Positions 8,532 to 17,042 of a stretch of 64,000 nt of DNA are shown here, one piece after another (the stretch's first letter is position 1; each line of letters begins with the position of its first letter). The notes under the pieces were generated by a model that was not told where the DNA came from, did not search any database, and worked only from the letters and a program-made list of their open reading frames with translations. Both the position numbers and the translations under genes were made by a program. The DNA lies in the NCBI RefSeq assembly GCF_010548375.1, contig NZ_JAAGLY010000014.1, positions 124,001-188,000 on the forward strand. The letters run 5' to 3'. This DNA is from Streptomyces sp. SID13726. GTDB taxonomy: Bacteria > Actinomycetota > Actinomycetes > Streptomycetales > Streptomycetaceae.

Positions 8532-10066
8532 TCAGCGGAGTTCCCGCTTGAGGATCTTGCCGCTGGCGGTCATGGGCAGTTCGTTGCAGAACTCGAAGAG
8601 GCGGGGGTACTTGTAGGCGGCCATCGTCTGGCGGCACCAGTCACGGAGCGCGTCCTCGCTCAGCCGCGAGCCCGGCTGCCGGATGACGAAGGCCTTGACC
8701 TCCTCGCCGTGCACGGGATGGGGGACGCCGACGACCGAGGCGAGGCTGACCTCGGGGTGGCCGAGCAGGACCTCCTCCAGCTCCCGGGGGTAGATGTTGT
8801 AGCCGCCGCGGATGACGAGGTCCTTGGCCCGGTCGACGATGACGTAGTCGCCGTCGGCGTCCCGGCGGGCGATGTCCCCGGTGCGGAACCAGCCGTCGCG
8901 CAGCACCTCCGCCGTGGCCTCGGGCCGCCCGAGGTAGCCCTTCATCACGTTGTGGCCCCGCACCGCGAGTTCACCGGGCTCGCCCTCGGGCACGGGGTCG
9001 CCCTGCGCGTCGACCAGCCGCAGTTCCACCCCCCCCACACGGGGCCGCCGACCGAGCCCGGCTTGGGCGGCCGGCCCGGGGTCTGGAAGGTCGCCATGGG
9101 GCTGGTCTCGGAGAGGCCGTACCCCTCGTACACGTCGACGCCGAAGACCTCGCGGAAGCGGGCGCCGATCTCGGCCGGAAGCGCCGCACCGCCGGAGACG
9201 GCCATCCGCAGACGGGCGGTGATCGCCTCGCGGGTGCGGTCGTCGACGGAGGCGCCGAGGAGTTTCCAGTACATGGTGGGCACGCCCGCGAAGACGGTCA
9301 CGGACTCGTCGGCCAGGGTGCGCAGCACGTCGTCCGCGTCGAAACGCGGTGCCGGCACGAGGCGTGCGCCGATGCCGAAGGCCGCGTTCATCTGGACGGA
9401 CTGGCCGAAGCTGTGGAAGAGCGGCAGGACCGCCAGGTGGACGTCGTCCGGTCGGGCGTCGATGGTGCGGTGGCAGGTCAGGGCGTTCAGCACCATGTTG
9501 CAGTGGGTGAGTTCGGCGCCCTTGGGCTGCCCGGTGGTGCCGCTGGTGTAGAGGATCACCGCGGTGTCCGACTCCCGGGTGCCGACCGACTCGAAGGTGT
9601 CCGGGAGTTTCGCCAGCGCCTCCGTGAGGCTCGGGACGCCGGCCAGGGGGGACGCCTCGGCGGGATGGTCGGTGATCAGGAACAGATGCTCGCAGTGCGG
9701 CGTCTGCGCGACGGCTTCGGCGGCCGCCGCGGCCCCGGCGGCACCCGGGTTGAAGAAGAGGACCCTCGCTCCGGAGTCGGCGAGATGGTAGGCGAGTTCG
9801 CGCGGCCGGAGCATCACGTTGAGCGGCACCACGACGGCGCCCGCTTTGAGGATGCCGTAGTAGATCTGCGCGAACTCGACCCGGCTGGGGCAGCTGAGCG
9901 CCACCCGGTCGCCGGGCCGTACACCGCGGTCGACCAGCAGCCGCGCCACCTGGTTGGCCGCCGCGTCGACCTCGGCGTACGTGAGCCGCAGCGGTTCCTG
10001 TACGAGTGCTTCGCGATCAGGCTGGTGACGTGCCGTGTGTTCCAGCAGGGAGGCGAGGTTAAGCAT
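8532..10066 (-). pseudogene. AMP-forming acyl-CoA ligase, frameshifted at a C8 tract
   Basis: The reading frame from ATG 10066 (GAGGA 8 nt upstream) gives a typical ANL-superfamily ligase: YTSGTTGQPKGAELTH (P-loop/A3), GYGLSETSPM (A5) and, after the shift, RGGYNIYPRELE (A8 hinge) and SGKILKREL with the catalytic Lys near the C-terminus. At 9029-9036 (eight C on the + strand) the frame breaks: the 5' part reads PVWGGWNCG, whereas the correct continuation GVELRLVDAQG is in another frame. The intact paralogue at the right edge has WGVEMRVVD at this point. Either a two-base insertion or a one-base loss in the G-run explains it. This may be true inactivation or a homopolymer sequencing error. If functional, the enzyme would activate a carboxylate to its CoA ester. 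Confidence 0.85.
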
Positions 10067-10198
10067 GATCAACGTCCTCGGCTGTGCGCTATGAGATGTT
10101 GCCGGTGCGTTAAATGAACAAGGTGGCGAGCAGATTGTCAATGCATTGACTTCAATGGTGTGCCTGTCGTGCCGGAAGTCGTTCGCGGTGTGAAGGGT

Positions 10199-10330
10199 TC
10201 AGGTGCCCGGTATGTCCTCTGTGGTCTTCGAGGAGAGCGCGATCCGGGCGGACACCTTCTCCAGCAGGTGCCGGAGCACGGCCTGCTCGTCCGCGGTCAG
10301 GTCGCCGAACCACTCCTGTTCGAGGCCGTT
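10199..10330 (-). pseudogene. C-terminal remnant of a MarR-type regulator
   Basis: On the minus strand 43 codons ending in TGA read NGLEQEWFGDLTADEQ, then AVLRHLLEKVSARIAL. This resembles the final dimerisation helices of MarR regulators, where (E/D)xFGxLTxxE(R/Q)xxLxxLLxKL is typical. There is no start codon and no winged-helix part upstream; the frame runs into the palindromic promoter region. It therefore looks like the 3' stub of a deleted regulator that once sat between the ligase operon and the divergent gene at 10381. The family assignment is by eye only. Confidence 0.4.
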
Positions 10331-10361
10331 TCCTGGAAACGTGTACGAAACGGAATATTCC
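10327..10361. promoter_or_regulatory. Two inverted repeats upstream of the gene at 10381
   Basis: CGTTTCC-T-GGAAACG (10327-10341) and GGAATATTCC (10352-10361) are both perfect palindromic sites. They are followed by TAGACT (10362-10367), a possible -10 box that would place transcription start at about 10375, next to the GTG/ATG start, i.e. a leaderless mRNA. The sites look like operators; the regulator is unknown, and the adjacent regulator gene is only a remnant. Confidence 0.45.
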
Positions 10362-10380
10362 TAGACTCCAGCCCGTGCAT

Positions 10381-10800
10381 ATGACCGTACTTGACGCCCC
10401 CACCGAGTGGAGCCGGTTCACCGAAGGCTCCCCCGAGCGCGGAATGCTGCTCGCCCTCGGCGACCAGCTGGGCACCGCGCTGCGCCCCAGGCCGCTCAGG
10501 CTGCCGGACGGCAGCCGTGTCGAGGTCGAGGGGATCGACGCCGCGGGCCGCATCCTCGTCCAGCTCGTCAGCAACCAGGGCACCTACAAGCCCGCCTACC
10601 GCAACAAGGTCATGGCGGACATGTTCAAGCTGCTGTGGCTGCGGGCCTCCGTGCCGACCGCCGAGCACACGGTGCTCCTCGTCACCGAGGTGATCGTGCA
10701 GGCGCTCGGCGGCTGGGTGGCCCGTGCCGCCGACGACCTCGGTGTGGAGGTGTACGTCTTCGGCGGGGACGGGACCGTAACACCCTTCCCTCGAACGTAA
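10381..10800 (+). CDS. Hypothetical protein, 139 aa
   Basis: The product begins MTVLDAPTEWSRFTEGSPER and contains LPDGSRVEVEGIDAAGRILVQLVSNQ followed by a helical YRNKVMADMFKLLWLRAS and TVLLVTEVIVQALGGWVARAADDLGVEVYVFGG. There is no signal peptide or membrane segment. The mix of beta (VEVEG...ILVQLV) and helices ending in a hydrophobic strand recalls small alpha/beta nuclease-like folds, but I see no catalytic motif I would defend. GTG at 10375 is an in-frame alternative start. No Shine-Dalgarno sequence is visible, consistent with leaderless translation. It precedes the ABC/monooxygenase operon by 159 bp and may or may not belong to it. Confidence 0.6.
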   Translation: MTVLDAPTEWSRFTEGSPERGMLLALGDQLGTALRPRPLRLPDGSRVEVEGIDAAGRILVQLVSNQGTYKPAYRNKVMADMFKLLWLRASVPTAEHTVLLVTEVIVQALGGWVARAADDLGVEVYVFGGDGTVTPFPRT

Positions 10801-10874
10801 CGCGCGCGCAACGCGGGAGGACAGGCCGGCGAAACGGACGGTTCCTACCGTCGAACTCAGTTAGGCGGATTTCC

Positions 10875-10900
10875 GCGTGGCAGTCCCGCACTCGCCACGC
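10875..10900. promoter_or_regulatory. 7-bp inverted repeat upstream of the ABC/monooxygenase operon
   Basis: GCGTGGC (10875-10881) and GCCACGC (10894-10900) are exact reverse complements separated by 12 nt, about 60 bp before the first gene of the operon. It could be an operator or a leader hairpin. No promoter boxes are clear. Confidence 0.25.
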
Positions 10901-10959
10901 ACGCTCTCCGACCTCCGGTACCGGGCCCTTGTGCCCGCGACATGGATGGGAGCGTGTAC

Positions 10960-11790
10960 GTGGCTGACACACCCGCACTGGAACTGCGGTCGGTGTACCG
11001 GGTCTACGGATTCGGGGCCTCCGCGACACAGGCGCTGGACGACGTGGACCTCACGGTGCCCGCCGGACGGTTCGTCAGCCTCATCGGGCCCAGCGGCTGC
11101 GGCAAGTCCACCCTGTTGCGGCTGGTGGCCGGACTGGAGCGGCCCGACGGCGGCGAGGTCCGGGTACACGGTGTTCCGCCCGAGCAGGCGTGCGCCGCGA
11201 AGATGATCGGGCTCGTACCGCAGAGCCCCGCCCTGCTGCCGTGGCTGTCGGTGGTGCGGAACGTCACCCTCCCGCAGAAGATCAACAAAGGTGCCGGCCG
11301 ACGTCGGGAACGCATCGCCCACACCGTCGGGCGGGGCGCCGCACCCACCGCCTCCGAGCTGCGGGAACTCCTGGTCAAGGCGGGACTCGGCGAGGCCATG
11401 CACAAGCTGCCGGCGCAGCTGTCCGGTGGAATGCAGCAGCGCGCGGCGATCGTCCGGGCCTTCGGGCTGCGACCCGACGTGCTGGTCATGGACGAGCCGT
11501 TCTCGGCACTCGACGAGTTCACCCGCGAAAGCCTCCAGGACCAGCTTCTCGACCTCTGGGACGAGCTGAAGACGACGGTCCTGTTCGTCACCCACTCCGT
11601 GTCGGAGGCCGTCCGGCTCTCGGACACCGTGGTCGTCATGGCACCGCGGCCCGGCCGCATCGTGGACGTCATCGACGTCGACCTCCCGCGGCCGCGCAAC
11701 GAACAGCTCTTCGCGGAGCGGCGCTTCCACGAGTACGAGGACCAGATACGGGACCGGTTGCGCCGGGCCTGGCACGGCGAAGCGGCCTGA
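10960..11790 (+). CDS. ABC transporter ATP-binding protein (SsuB/TauB/ThiZ type)
   Basis: The product is 276 residues from the GTG at 10960, which has GGGAG 7 nt upstream; the ATG at 10942 is the longer alternative. It has Walker A GPSGCGKST, the Q-loop LVPQSPALLPWLSV, the signature LSGGMQQR, Walker B VLVMDEPFSALD and the switch His in FVTHSVSEAV, so it should be active. The closest family is that of nitrate/sulfonate/taurine/hydroxymethylpyrimidine importers. It is the first gene of a run that continues with the permease 14 bp later. An insertion (about 25 residues, KINKGAGRRRERIAHTVGRG) between the Q-loop and the signature region is longer than usual. Confidence 0.92.
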   Translation: MADTPALELRSVYRVYGFGASATQALDDVDLTVPAGRFVSLIGPSGCGKSTLLRLVAGLERPDGGEVRVHGVPPEQACAAKMIGLVPQSPALLPWLSVVRNVTLPQKINKGAGRRRERIAHTVGRGAAPTASELRELLVKAGLGEAMHKLPAQLSGGMQQRAAIVRAFGLRPDVLVMDEPFSALDEFTRESLQDQLLDLWDELKTTVLFVTHSVSEAVRLSDTVVVMAPRPGRIVDVIDVDLPRPRNEQLFAERRFHEYEDQIRDRLRRAWHGEAA

Positions 11791-11804
11791 GGAGGAGCAT
11801 CACG

Positions 11805-12659
11805 ATGACCGTCGCCGACGAACGCGCCACCCCCGCCGCGAAGACCGGGCAGCCCGCGAAGCCCGCGCGCTTCGGCCCCCGCCGTCCGAGGTCCCGGACC
11901 GCCTGGATCCGCCCCGCCGTATGGGCGCCCCTCCTCCTGACCCTGGCGCTGCTCGCCGGGCTCTGGCAGTGGGGAGCCGAAAAACTGCCGTACCTACTGC
12001 CGCCGTTGCAGAAGATCGGCGATTCGCTCACCTCTCAGCTGCACTACTACGTCGACAACGCCCTGGTCACCCTCGGTGAGGCGGCAGCCGGTCTGGCCGC
12101 GGGCTTCGTCGCCGCGTTCGTGCTCGCGGTGCTGACCAGCGAGCTTCCGCTGCTGCGCAGGGCGGTCATGCCGATCGCCGTCGTGCTCAACGTCACCCCG
12201 CTGGTGGCGATCGCGCCCGCCCTGGTGGTGGCCTTCGGCTTCGGGCCCCTGCCCAAGGTCGTCATAGCCGCCCTGATCTGCTTCTTCCCGATCCTGATCA
12301 ACACCGCGACCGGACTGAGGTCGGTGCCCCGGCAGGTGCTCCAGGTGTACCGGACGATGGACGCGGGGCGTGTCGAACTGCTGTGGCACGTGCGCATCCC
12401 CAACGCGCTGCCCTTCCTGTTCGCGGCGCTGCGGATCGTGTTCCCGCTGTCGATCGTCGGTGCCGTGGTGGCCGAGATGTCGGCCTCGGGCTCGAACCGG
12501 GGACTGGGCACCGCGATCAGCGTGGCCTCCTCGATGAACCAGCTGCCGGTCGTATACGCCTCGATCCTCGTCCTCGCCGTCATGGGCGTGCTGCTGCTCA
12601 TGCTCGTGACACTCGTGGAGCGTCGCGTCCTGCACTGGCACGACAGCGCGACGGACTGA
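11805..12659 (+). CDS. ABC transporter permease (SsuC/ThiX type)
   Basis: The product is 284 residues with GGAGGAG upstream of the ATG. After a basic, Pro-rich N-terminal tail it has about six transmembrane helices. The EAA-loop region reads YRTMDAGRVELLWHVRIPNALPFLFAALRI, which matches the binding-protein-dependent permease consensus that docks on the ATPase. It is the membrane partner of the preceding ATPase and of the NMT1-type lipoprotein that follows. Predicted role: import of a small heterocyclic or sulfonated compound. Confidence 0.92.
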   Translation: MTVADERATPAAKTGQPAKPARFGPRRPRSRTAWIRPAVWAPLLLTLALLAGLWQWGAEKLPYLLPPLQKIGDSLTSQLHYYVDNALVTLGEAAAGLAAGFVAAFVLAVLTSELPLLRRAVMPIAVVLNVTPLVAIAPALVVAFGFGPLPKVVIAALICFFPILINTATGLRSVPRQVLQVYRTMDAGRVELLWHVRIPNALPFLFAALRIVFPLSIVGAVVAEMSASGSNRGLGTAISVASSMNQLPVVYASILVLAVMGVLLLMLVTLVERRVLHWHDSATD

Positions 12660-12814
12660 CGGCACGGTCCCGGCACACACCGCCGCTCCCTCCCGCCGGC
12701 GGCCCTCCCGGTCCACCGATGCCACCCCCACCCCGGTCGATTCACCATGCCCCCACCCGTTCCGCGCCTTCACCACACCCTCGCCCGGCGGCCACCGCCA
12801 GTCTGGAGACACCC

Positions 12815-13939
12815 ATGCGCATCCGCCCCCGAAGAGCCGCCCTCGCCGCCCTCGCCGCCCTGACGCTGACCGCCGCCCTCGCCGCATGCGGCTCGGGCTC
12901 CGGCACTTCCTCCTCCCAGGGCGCCCAGAGCACCGAAGGCTCCGCCATCTCGGCCGCGCGCTGTGCCGAGAACAAGGCGGCCGGCAAGATCACCTACCTG
13001 TCCGGCTACCAGTACCAGTCGTCCGTGTCGATCCTCGAATACATCGCCGCGAGCAAACTGGGTTACTTCAAGGACCTCTGCCTCGACGTCACCCTCAAGC
13101 CCGGAACCGGTGACACCGCACAGAACACCGAGCTCCTCGCCAGCGGACAGGCCACCGTGAGCCCCGTCTCCGAACAGGACGTCATCCAGGCGCGGGCCAA
13201 CGGGATCGACATCACCGGCGTCTCCTCGTACTCCGACGCTGGCCTGGACGTCCTGATGACCAACAAGGACATCACCGACCTGAAGCAGCTCGACGGCAAG
13301 GTCGTCGGCCACAAGGGGTACGTACCCGCCACCGTCCGGGCCATGATGGTCAAGGCCGGCGTCAAGTGGGGTTCGCTCAAACTCGTCAAGGAGGGCTACG
13401 ACCCCTCCGTGCTGCCGCGCCGACAGGGCGGGCTTGTGGCACTGACCGGATTCGTCTCCAACGAGCCCAACCAGCTGAAGGCGTCCGGCCACCCCGTCAC
13501 GGTGTGGAAGCCGGTCGACTACGGCGTCCCCAGCTCGCTGGGCGCGATGGCGGTCAACCCGGCGTTCGCCAAGGCGCACCCGCACGCGGTGGAGGACGTC
13601 CTGCGCGCCGCGCTGCACGCCTACGACTACTGCGCCGCCAGTGACCAGCACACCGACAAGTGCGTGGGGTACGCGGCCGACCTGTCCGGACCGACGTACG
13701 ACAAGAAGCTCAACAAGACCATCTGGAAGACCGAGACCCAGGTCGTCAAGGACAACCCCACCTCCGGAGAGCCGGCCGGCGGCCTCGACACCCGCAACAT
13801 CTCGAAGATCGTCGACATGCTGCACCAGTTCGACGTCGTTCCCGCCGCGGTGACCGCGGGCCGGGCGCAGAAGTGGTTCGACGGGTCCTACGTGAAGAGC
13901 CTCTACGCCGGTGGCAAGCTCGTCTGGCCCGCTCCGTAG
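12815..13939 (+). CDS. NMT1/THI5-like ABC substrate-binding lipoprotein
   Basis: The product is 374 residues with GGAG ahead of the ATG. The signal peptide ends in the lipobox LAAC with acylated Cys25. The mature part begins with a Ser/Gly linker and then follows the NMT1/ThiY/SsuA fold: ILEYIAASKLGYFKDLCLDVTLKPG, LLASGQATVSPVSEQDVIQARANG, then LKQLDGKVVGHKGYVPATVRAMM. ThiY-like members bind formylaminopyrimidine or HMP-type precursors and SsuA-like members bind sulfonates. Next to a RutA-like oxygenase a pyrimidine-like ring is the more attractive ligand, but that is inference. Confidence 0.9.
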   Translation: MRIRPRRAALAALAALTLTAALAACGSGSGTSSSQGAQSTEGSAISAARCAENKAAGKITYLSGYQYQSSVSILEYIAASKLGYFKDLCLDVTLKPGTGDTAQNTELLASGQATVSPVSEQDVIQARANGIDITGVSSYSDAGLDVLMTNKDITDLKQLDGKVVGHKGYVPATVRAMMVKAGVKWGSLKLVKEGYDPSVLPRRQGGLVALTGFVSNEPNQLKASGHPVTVWKPVDYGVPSSLGAMAVNPAFAKAHPHAVEDVLRAALHAYDYCAASDQHTDKCVGYAADLSGPTYDKKLNKTIWKTETQVVKDNPTSGEPAGGLDTRNISKIVDMLHQFDVVPAAVTAGRAQKWFDGSYVKSLYAGGKLVWPAP

Positions 13940-13989
13940 CGGCCATCCCACCCCTCACCTGCACCAACCCGACGAAAGGCGCCCGCAAC

Positions 13990-15051
13990 GTGCCCGCGAA
14001 AGAGTACGGAATCTTCCTGCCCATCGGTAACGGGGGCTGGATGCTGTCCACCACCGCCCCCCACCCCGAGGCGAGCTACACCTGGAACCGGCGTGCCGCC
14101 GTGCACGCGGAGAACATCGGCCTGGACTTCGTGATGTCGATGGCGAAGTGGCGCGGCTTCGGCGGCGAGACCGACCACTGGGGCCGCTCGCTGGAGTCGA
14201 TGACCATGATGGCCGCTCTCGCCGAGGCCACCAGCCGGGTCAAGATCTGGGCCACCATGCACGCCAACGTCCACAACCCTGCCGTCGCCGCGAAGATGTT
14301 CACCACGCTGCAGGACATCTCCGGCGGCCGGGCCGGCATGAACATCGTCAACGGCTCTTACGCCGGCGAGTTCGAGCAGTTCGGCGAATGGGACCCGGAC
14401 CTCGGGCACGCCGAGCGCTACCGGATGACCGAGCTGTGGACCGAGGCCGTCACCCGGCTGTGGAGCGAGGACTCCGTCACCATGCGCACCCCCTACTTCG
14501 ACCTGGTGGACTGCGAGTCCCGCCCGCATCCGGCGGTCCGTCCGACCCTCATCAACGCGGGGAGGTCCGAGGACGCCCGCCGCTTCCAGGCCCGGCACGC
14601 GGACGGCGCGTTCCTCTCCGCCGAGAGCCTCGACGAGATGCGCGCGCTCTCGACCGACGTCCACGAGCGCGCCAGGGCGGAGGGCCGGGTCTGCCGGACC
14701 TACTCCATGCTCACCGTCGTACAGGACGAGACCGACGAACTGGCCGCGAAGAAGGTGCGCGAGTGGGGCGCGGGCCTTGACCGGGAGGCGCTCGCCCACA
14801 TGCGGCGAACCTGGGGCATCCCGGAGGAGCAGGCCCGTGCGTGGGCGGACGGCGCGGACGGCGAGGCCGCGTTCCAGACGCCGTACGTCGCCGGGTCGGC
14901 GCGCACCGTCACCGACCACATCGAGTACATCGTCCGCGAGGCCGACCTGGACGGGCTCATGCTGATCTTCCCGGAGTACGACGAGGACATGCTGCTGTTC
15001 GGCGAGACCGTGCTGCCCGAGCTGCGGGCCCGTGACGAGGTGACGGCGTGA
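13990..15051 (+). CDS. RutA-like luciferase-family flavin monooxygenase
   Basis: The product is 353 residues from a GTG start (GACGAAAGG 10 nt upstream). The N-terminus YGIFLPIGNGGWMLSTTAP and the segment SMAKWRGFGGETDHWGRSLES closely follow the RutA pattern (VFVPIGNxGWLIST, SMIKLRGFGG); DISGGRAGMNIVNG is the luciferase-family flavin/phosphate region. RutA opens the uracil ring with reduced FMN and O2 to give a ureidoacrylate product. The next gene encodes a RutB-type hydrolase whose ATG overlaps this stop codon (TGATG), and a RutF-type reductase lies at the operon end, so three Rut-type activities occur together. RutC, RutD, RutE and the RutG permease are absent. The true substrate could be a uracil analogue or another N-heterocycle. 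Confidence 0.85.
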   Translation: MPAKEYGIFLPIGNGGWMLSTTAPHPEASYTWNRRAAVHAENIGLDFVMSMAKWRGFGGETDHWGRSLESMTMMAALAEATSRVKIWATMHANVHNPAVAAKMFTTLQDISGGRAGMNIVNGSYAGEFEQFGEWDPDLGHAERYRMTELWTEAVTRLWSEDSVTMRTPYFDLVDCESRPHPAVRPTLINAGRSEDARRFQARHADGAFLSAESLDEMRALSTDVHERARAEGRVCRTYSMLTVVQDETDELAAKKVREWGAGLDREALAHMRRTWGIPEEQARAWADGADGEAAFQTPYVAGSARTVTDHIEYIVREADLDGLMLIFPEYDEDMLLFGETVLPELRARDEVTA

Positions 15052-15710
15052 TGTCCGACCTGCGAGACAGACAGCTCGCCCACCTCACCCGGCCCGGTGC
15101 CGGACCCGCCCTGGTCGTGGTCGACGTACAGCGCGACTTCGCCGCCCCGGACCGCCTGACGGAATACGGCCTTACGGAGGCCGCCCTGACCGCGCTCGAA
15201 GCTGCCGTCACCCGGATCGGCGAGCTGGTCGACGCCGCCCGCGCGGTCGGCGTGCCGGTGTTCTGGGTGGAACTGGGCAGCGACCCGGCGCGGCCCTGGC
15301 GGGCGAGCAACTGGCTGCGCGAGGGCGGCTTCGACGCTCCGATGAGCCCCGCCGAGCCCTGCCGTCTGGGCACACCGGGCGCCGACTGGTACCGGATGAA
15401 CCCCGCCGAGGGCGAGGAGCGCGTGGTCAAGCGCGGTTACAGCGGGTTCCTCGGCACCGACCTCGACGCCCGGCTGCGCGCGGCGGGCCGGGACTGGCTG
15501 ACCGTCGTCGGCCTGACCAGCGAGTGCTGTGTGTACGCCACCGCCCAGGACGCCGTACAGCTCGAATGGCCCGTCGTCGTCCCCCGGGACGCCACCGCCG
15601 CCTATGACCTGGACGTCAACGACGCGGCCCTGACGCAGCTGGGCCTCAACGTGGCCCTGCTCAGCGACACCGCCGAGGTCGTCGCCCTGTGGGGGAGGGG
15701 GACGCGGTGA
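15051..15710 (+). CDS. Isochorismatase-family cysteine hydrolase (RutB-like)
   Basis: The product is 219 residues. The family's catalytic triad is visible: Asp25 in LVVVDVQRDF, Lys127 in VVKRGYSGF and the nucleophile Cys160 in GLTSECCVYAT. The fold covers nicotinamidase, N-carbamoylsarcosine hydrolase and ureidoacrylate amidohydrolase (RutB). Its position directly behind a RutA-like oxygenase, with start and stop overlapping, makes hydrolysis of a ureido or amide ring-opening product the likely job. Trp/Asn-rich residues ADWYRMNPAEGEE before the Lys could form the substrate pocket. Confidence 0.85.
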   Translation: MSDLRDRQLAHLTRPGAGPALVVVDVQRDFAAPDRLTEYGLTEAALTALEAAVTRIGELVDAARAVGVPVFWVELGSDPARPWRASNWLREGGFDAPMSPAEPCRLGTPGADWYRMNPAEGEERVVKRGYSGFLGTDLDARLRAAGRDWLTVVGLTSECCVYATAQDAVQLEWPVVVPRDATAAYDLDVNDAALTQLGLNVALLSDTAEVVALWGRGTR

Positions 15711-17041
15711 GCGGCATGCACATCGGCTACGACCTGTCCTTCACCCACACCGAGGGCGGCTGGGCCCGGCCGGGCTCATGGACCGGGCTGGACTTCCCGG
15801 ACGTCCGCATGTTCATGGAACTGGCGCGGACGGCCGAGCGGGCCGGCGTCGGCCTGTTGTTCTTCGGCGACGGCACCGGCATACCCAGCACCTGGCGGGG
15901 CGGCATCGAACCGGCCGTGGAATGGGGCATCCAGTGGCCCCGCCACGACATGTCCCCGGTCATCGCGGCGATGTCCACGGTGACCGAGCGGATCGGGTTC
16001 GGGCTGACGTACTCCTCCACCTTCATGCACCCGTTCTACGTCGCCCGGCTCCTGAACTCGCTCGACCACGTCACCGGCGGACGCATCGCCTTCAACGTGG
16101 TCGCCTCCACCCGCGGCGCGGACGCCGCGAACTACGGCTTCGACGAGCTGATGGAACACGGCCTGCGCTACGAGCGGATGGAGGAGTTCATCGACGTCTG
16201 CCGGGCGCTGTGGGACTCCGTGGCACCGGACGCCGTCCTGCGGGACCGGACCACGGGCCGCTTCGCCGACCCGGCGAAGGTCCACCCGATCGATCACAAG
16301 GGTCGCTTCTTCGCGGTGAAGGGTCCGCTTGCCTCCGTGCCCAGCCCGCAGCACCACCCGCTGATCGTCCAGGCCGGCAACTCGCCCCGGGGGATCGCCG
16401 CCTCGGCACGCTTCGCGGACCTGGTCTTCGGCTTCGGCGGCAGCCTCGCCGCCCAGCTGCGCCACCGCGACCTGCTCGACTCGGCACTGCGCGCCGAGGG
16501 ACGCGATCCGGCGGGCGTCGGCATCCTCTGGGCCACCCAGGTCGTCGTCGGCCGGACGGCGGCCGAGGCACGGGCCCGCCGCGACGAGGTGCACGCGTTC
16601 TGGAACGAGGAATCCGTCGGCACCTATCTGTCGCACAACTCGGGCTACGACCTCTCGACCCTGCCGCACTCCTTCCGCCTGGCGGAGCTGCGGGACGAGA
16701 TCGCCGCCGCGAACGGGAGCCCGGCCGGCCTCGTCGGCTCCCTCGTCGCCGAGTTCGGCGAGGACCACACCATGAGCCGCGCCGAGTTCTTCGCACACGG
16801 TCGGGCCAGGGCGACCGGACTCGACCACGGCCTCGTCGGCGACCTCGCCACCGTCGCCGACGCGCTGGAGGAGAACTTCGCAGCGACCGGCGCCCGCGGC
16901 GGCTACATGTTCTCCAGCCCGCTCGCCATGCCCTCGGGCTTCGCCGACATCGGCGAACTGCTCCTGCCCGAGCTGCGCCGACGCGGCGCGCTCGGACCGG
17001 CCCGCACCGGCGGCACCCTCCGCGAGAACCTGGTGGTGTGA
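15707..17041 (+). CDS. NtaA/SnaA/DszA-type flavin-dependent monooxygenase
   Basis: The product is 444 residues from a GTG overlapping the previous stop (GTGA), with a G-rich GGGGGAGGGG site just upstream. Landmarks are GGWARPGSWTGLDFPDVRMFMELARTAE, YSSTFMHPFYVARLL, LDHVTGGRIAFNVVAST, NYGFDELMEHGLRYERMEEF and the C-terminal GGYMFSSPLAMPSGFADIGELLLPELRRRG. These match the long-form class C flavin monooxygenases acting on nitrilotriacetate, pristinamycin II-A or dibenzothiophene sulfone. They need FMNH2 from a separate reductase, which this operon supplies. Its presence with the RutA-like enzyme suggests two consecutive oxidations. Confidence 0.88.
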   Translation: MSGMHIGYDLSFTHTEGGWARPGSWTGLDFPDVRMFMELARTAERAGVGLLFFGDGTGIPSTWRGGIEPAVEWGIQWPRHDMSPVIAAMSTVTERIGFGLTYSSTFMHPFYVARLLNSLDHVTGGRIAFNVVASTRGADAANYGFDELMEHGLRYERMEEFIDVCRALWDSVAPDAVLRDRTTGRFADPAKVHPIDHKGRFFAVKGPLASVPSPQHHPLIVQAGNSPRGIAASARFADLVFGFGGSLAAQLRHRDLLDSALRAEGRDPAGVGILWATQVVVGRTAAEARARRDEVHAFWNEESVGTYLSHNSGYDLSTLPHSFRLAELRDEIAAANGSPAGLVGSLVAEFGEDHTMSRAEFFAHGRARATGLDHGLVGDLATVADALEENFAATGARGGYMFSSPLAMPSGFADIGELLLPELRRRGALGPARTGGTLRENLVV

Positions 17042-17042
17042 G

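Noticed and set aside
9029..9036. Programmed frameshifting at the C8/G8 tract of the ligase gene
   Set aside because: No stimulatory structure or conserved slippery arrangement was seen, and the paralogue has an ordinary sequence at the same place; a mutation or read error is simpler.
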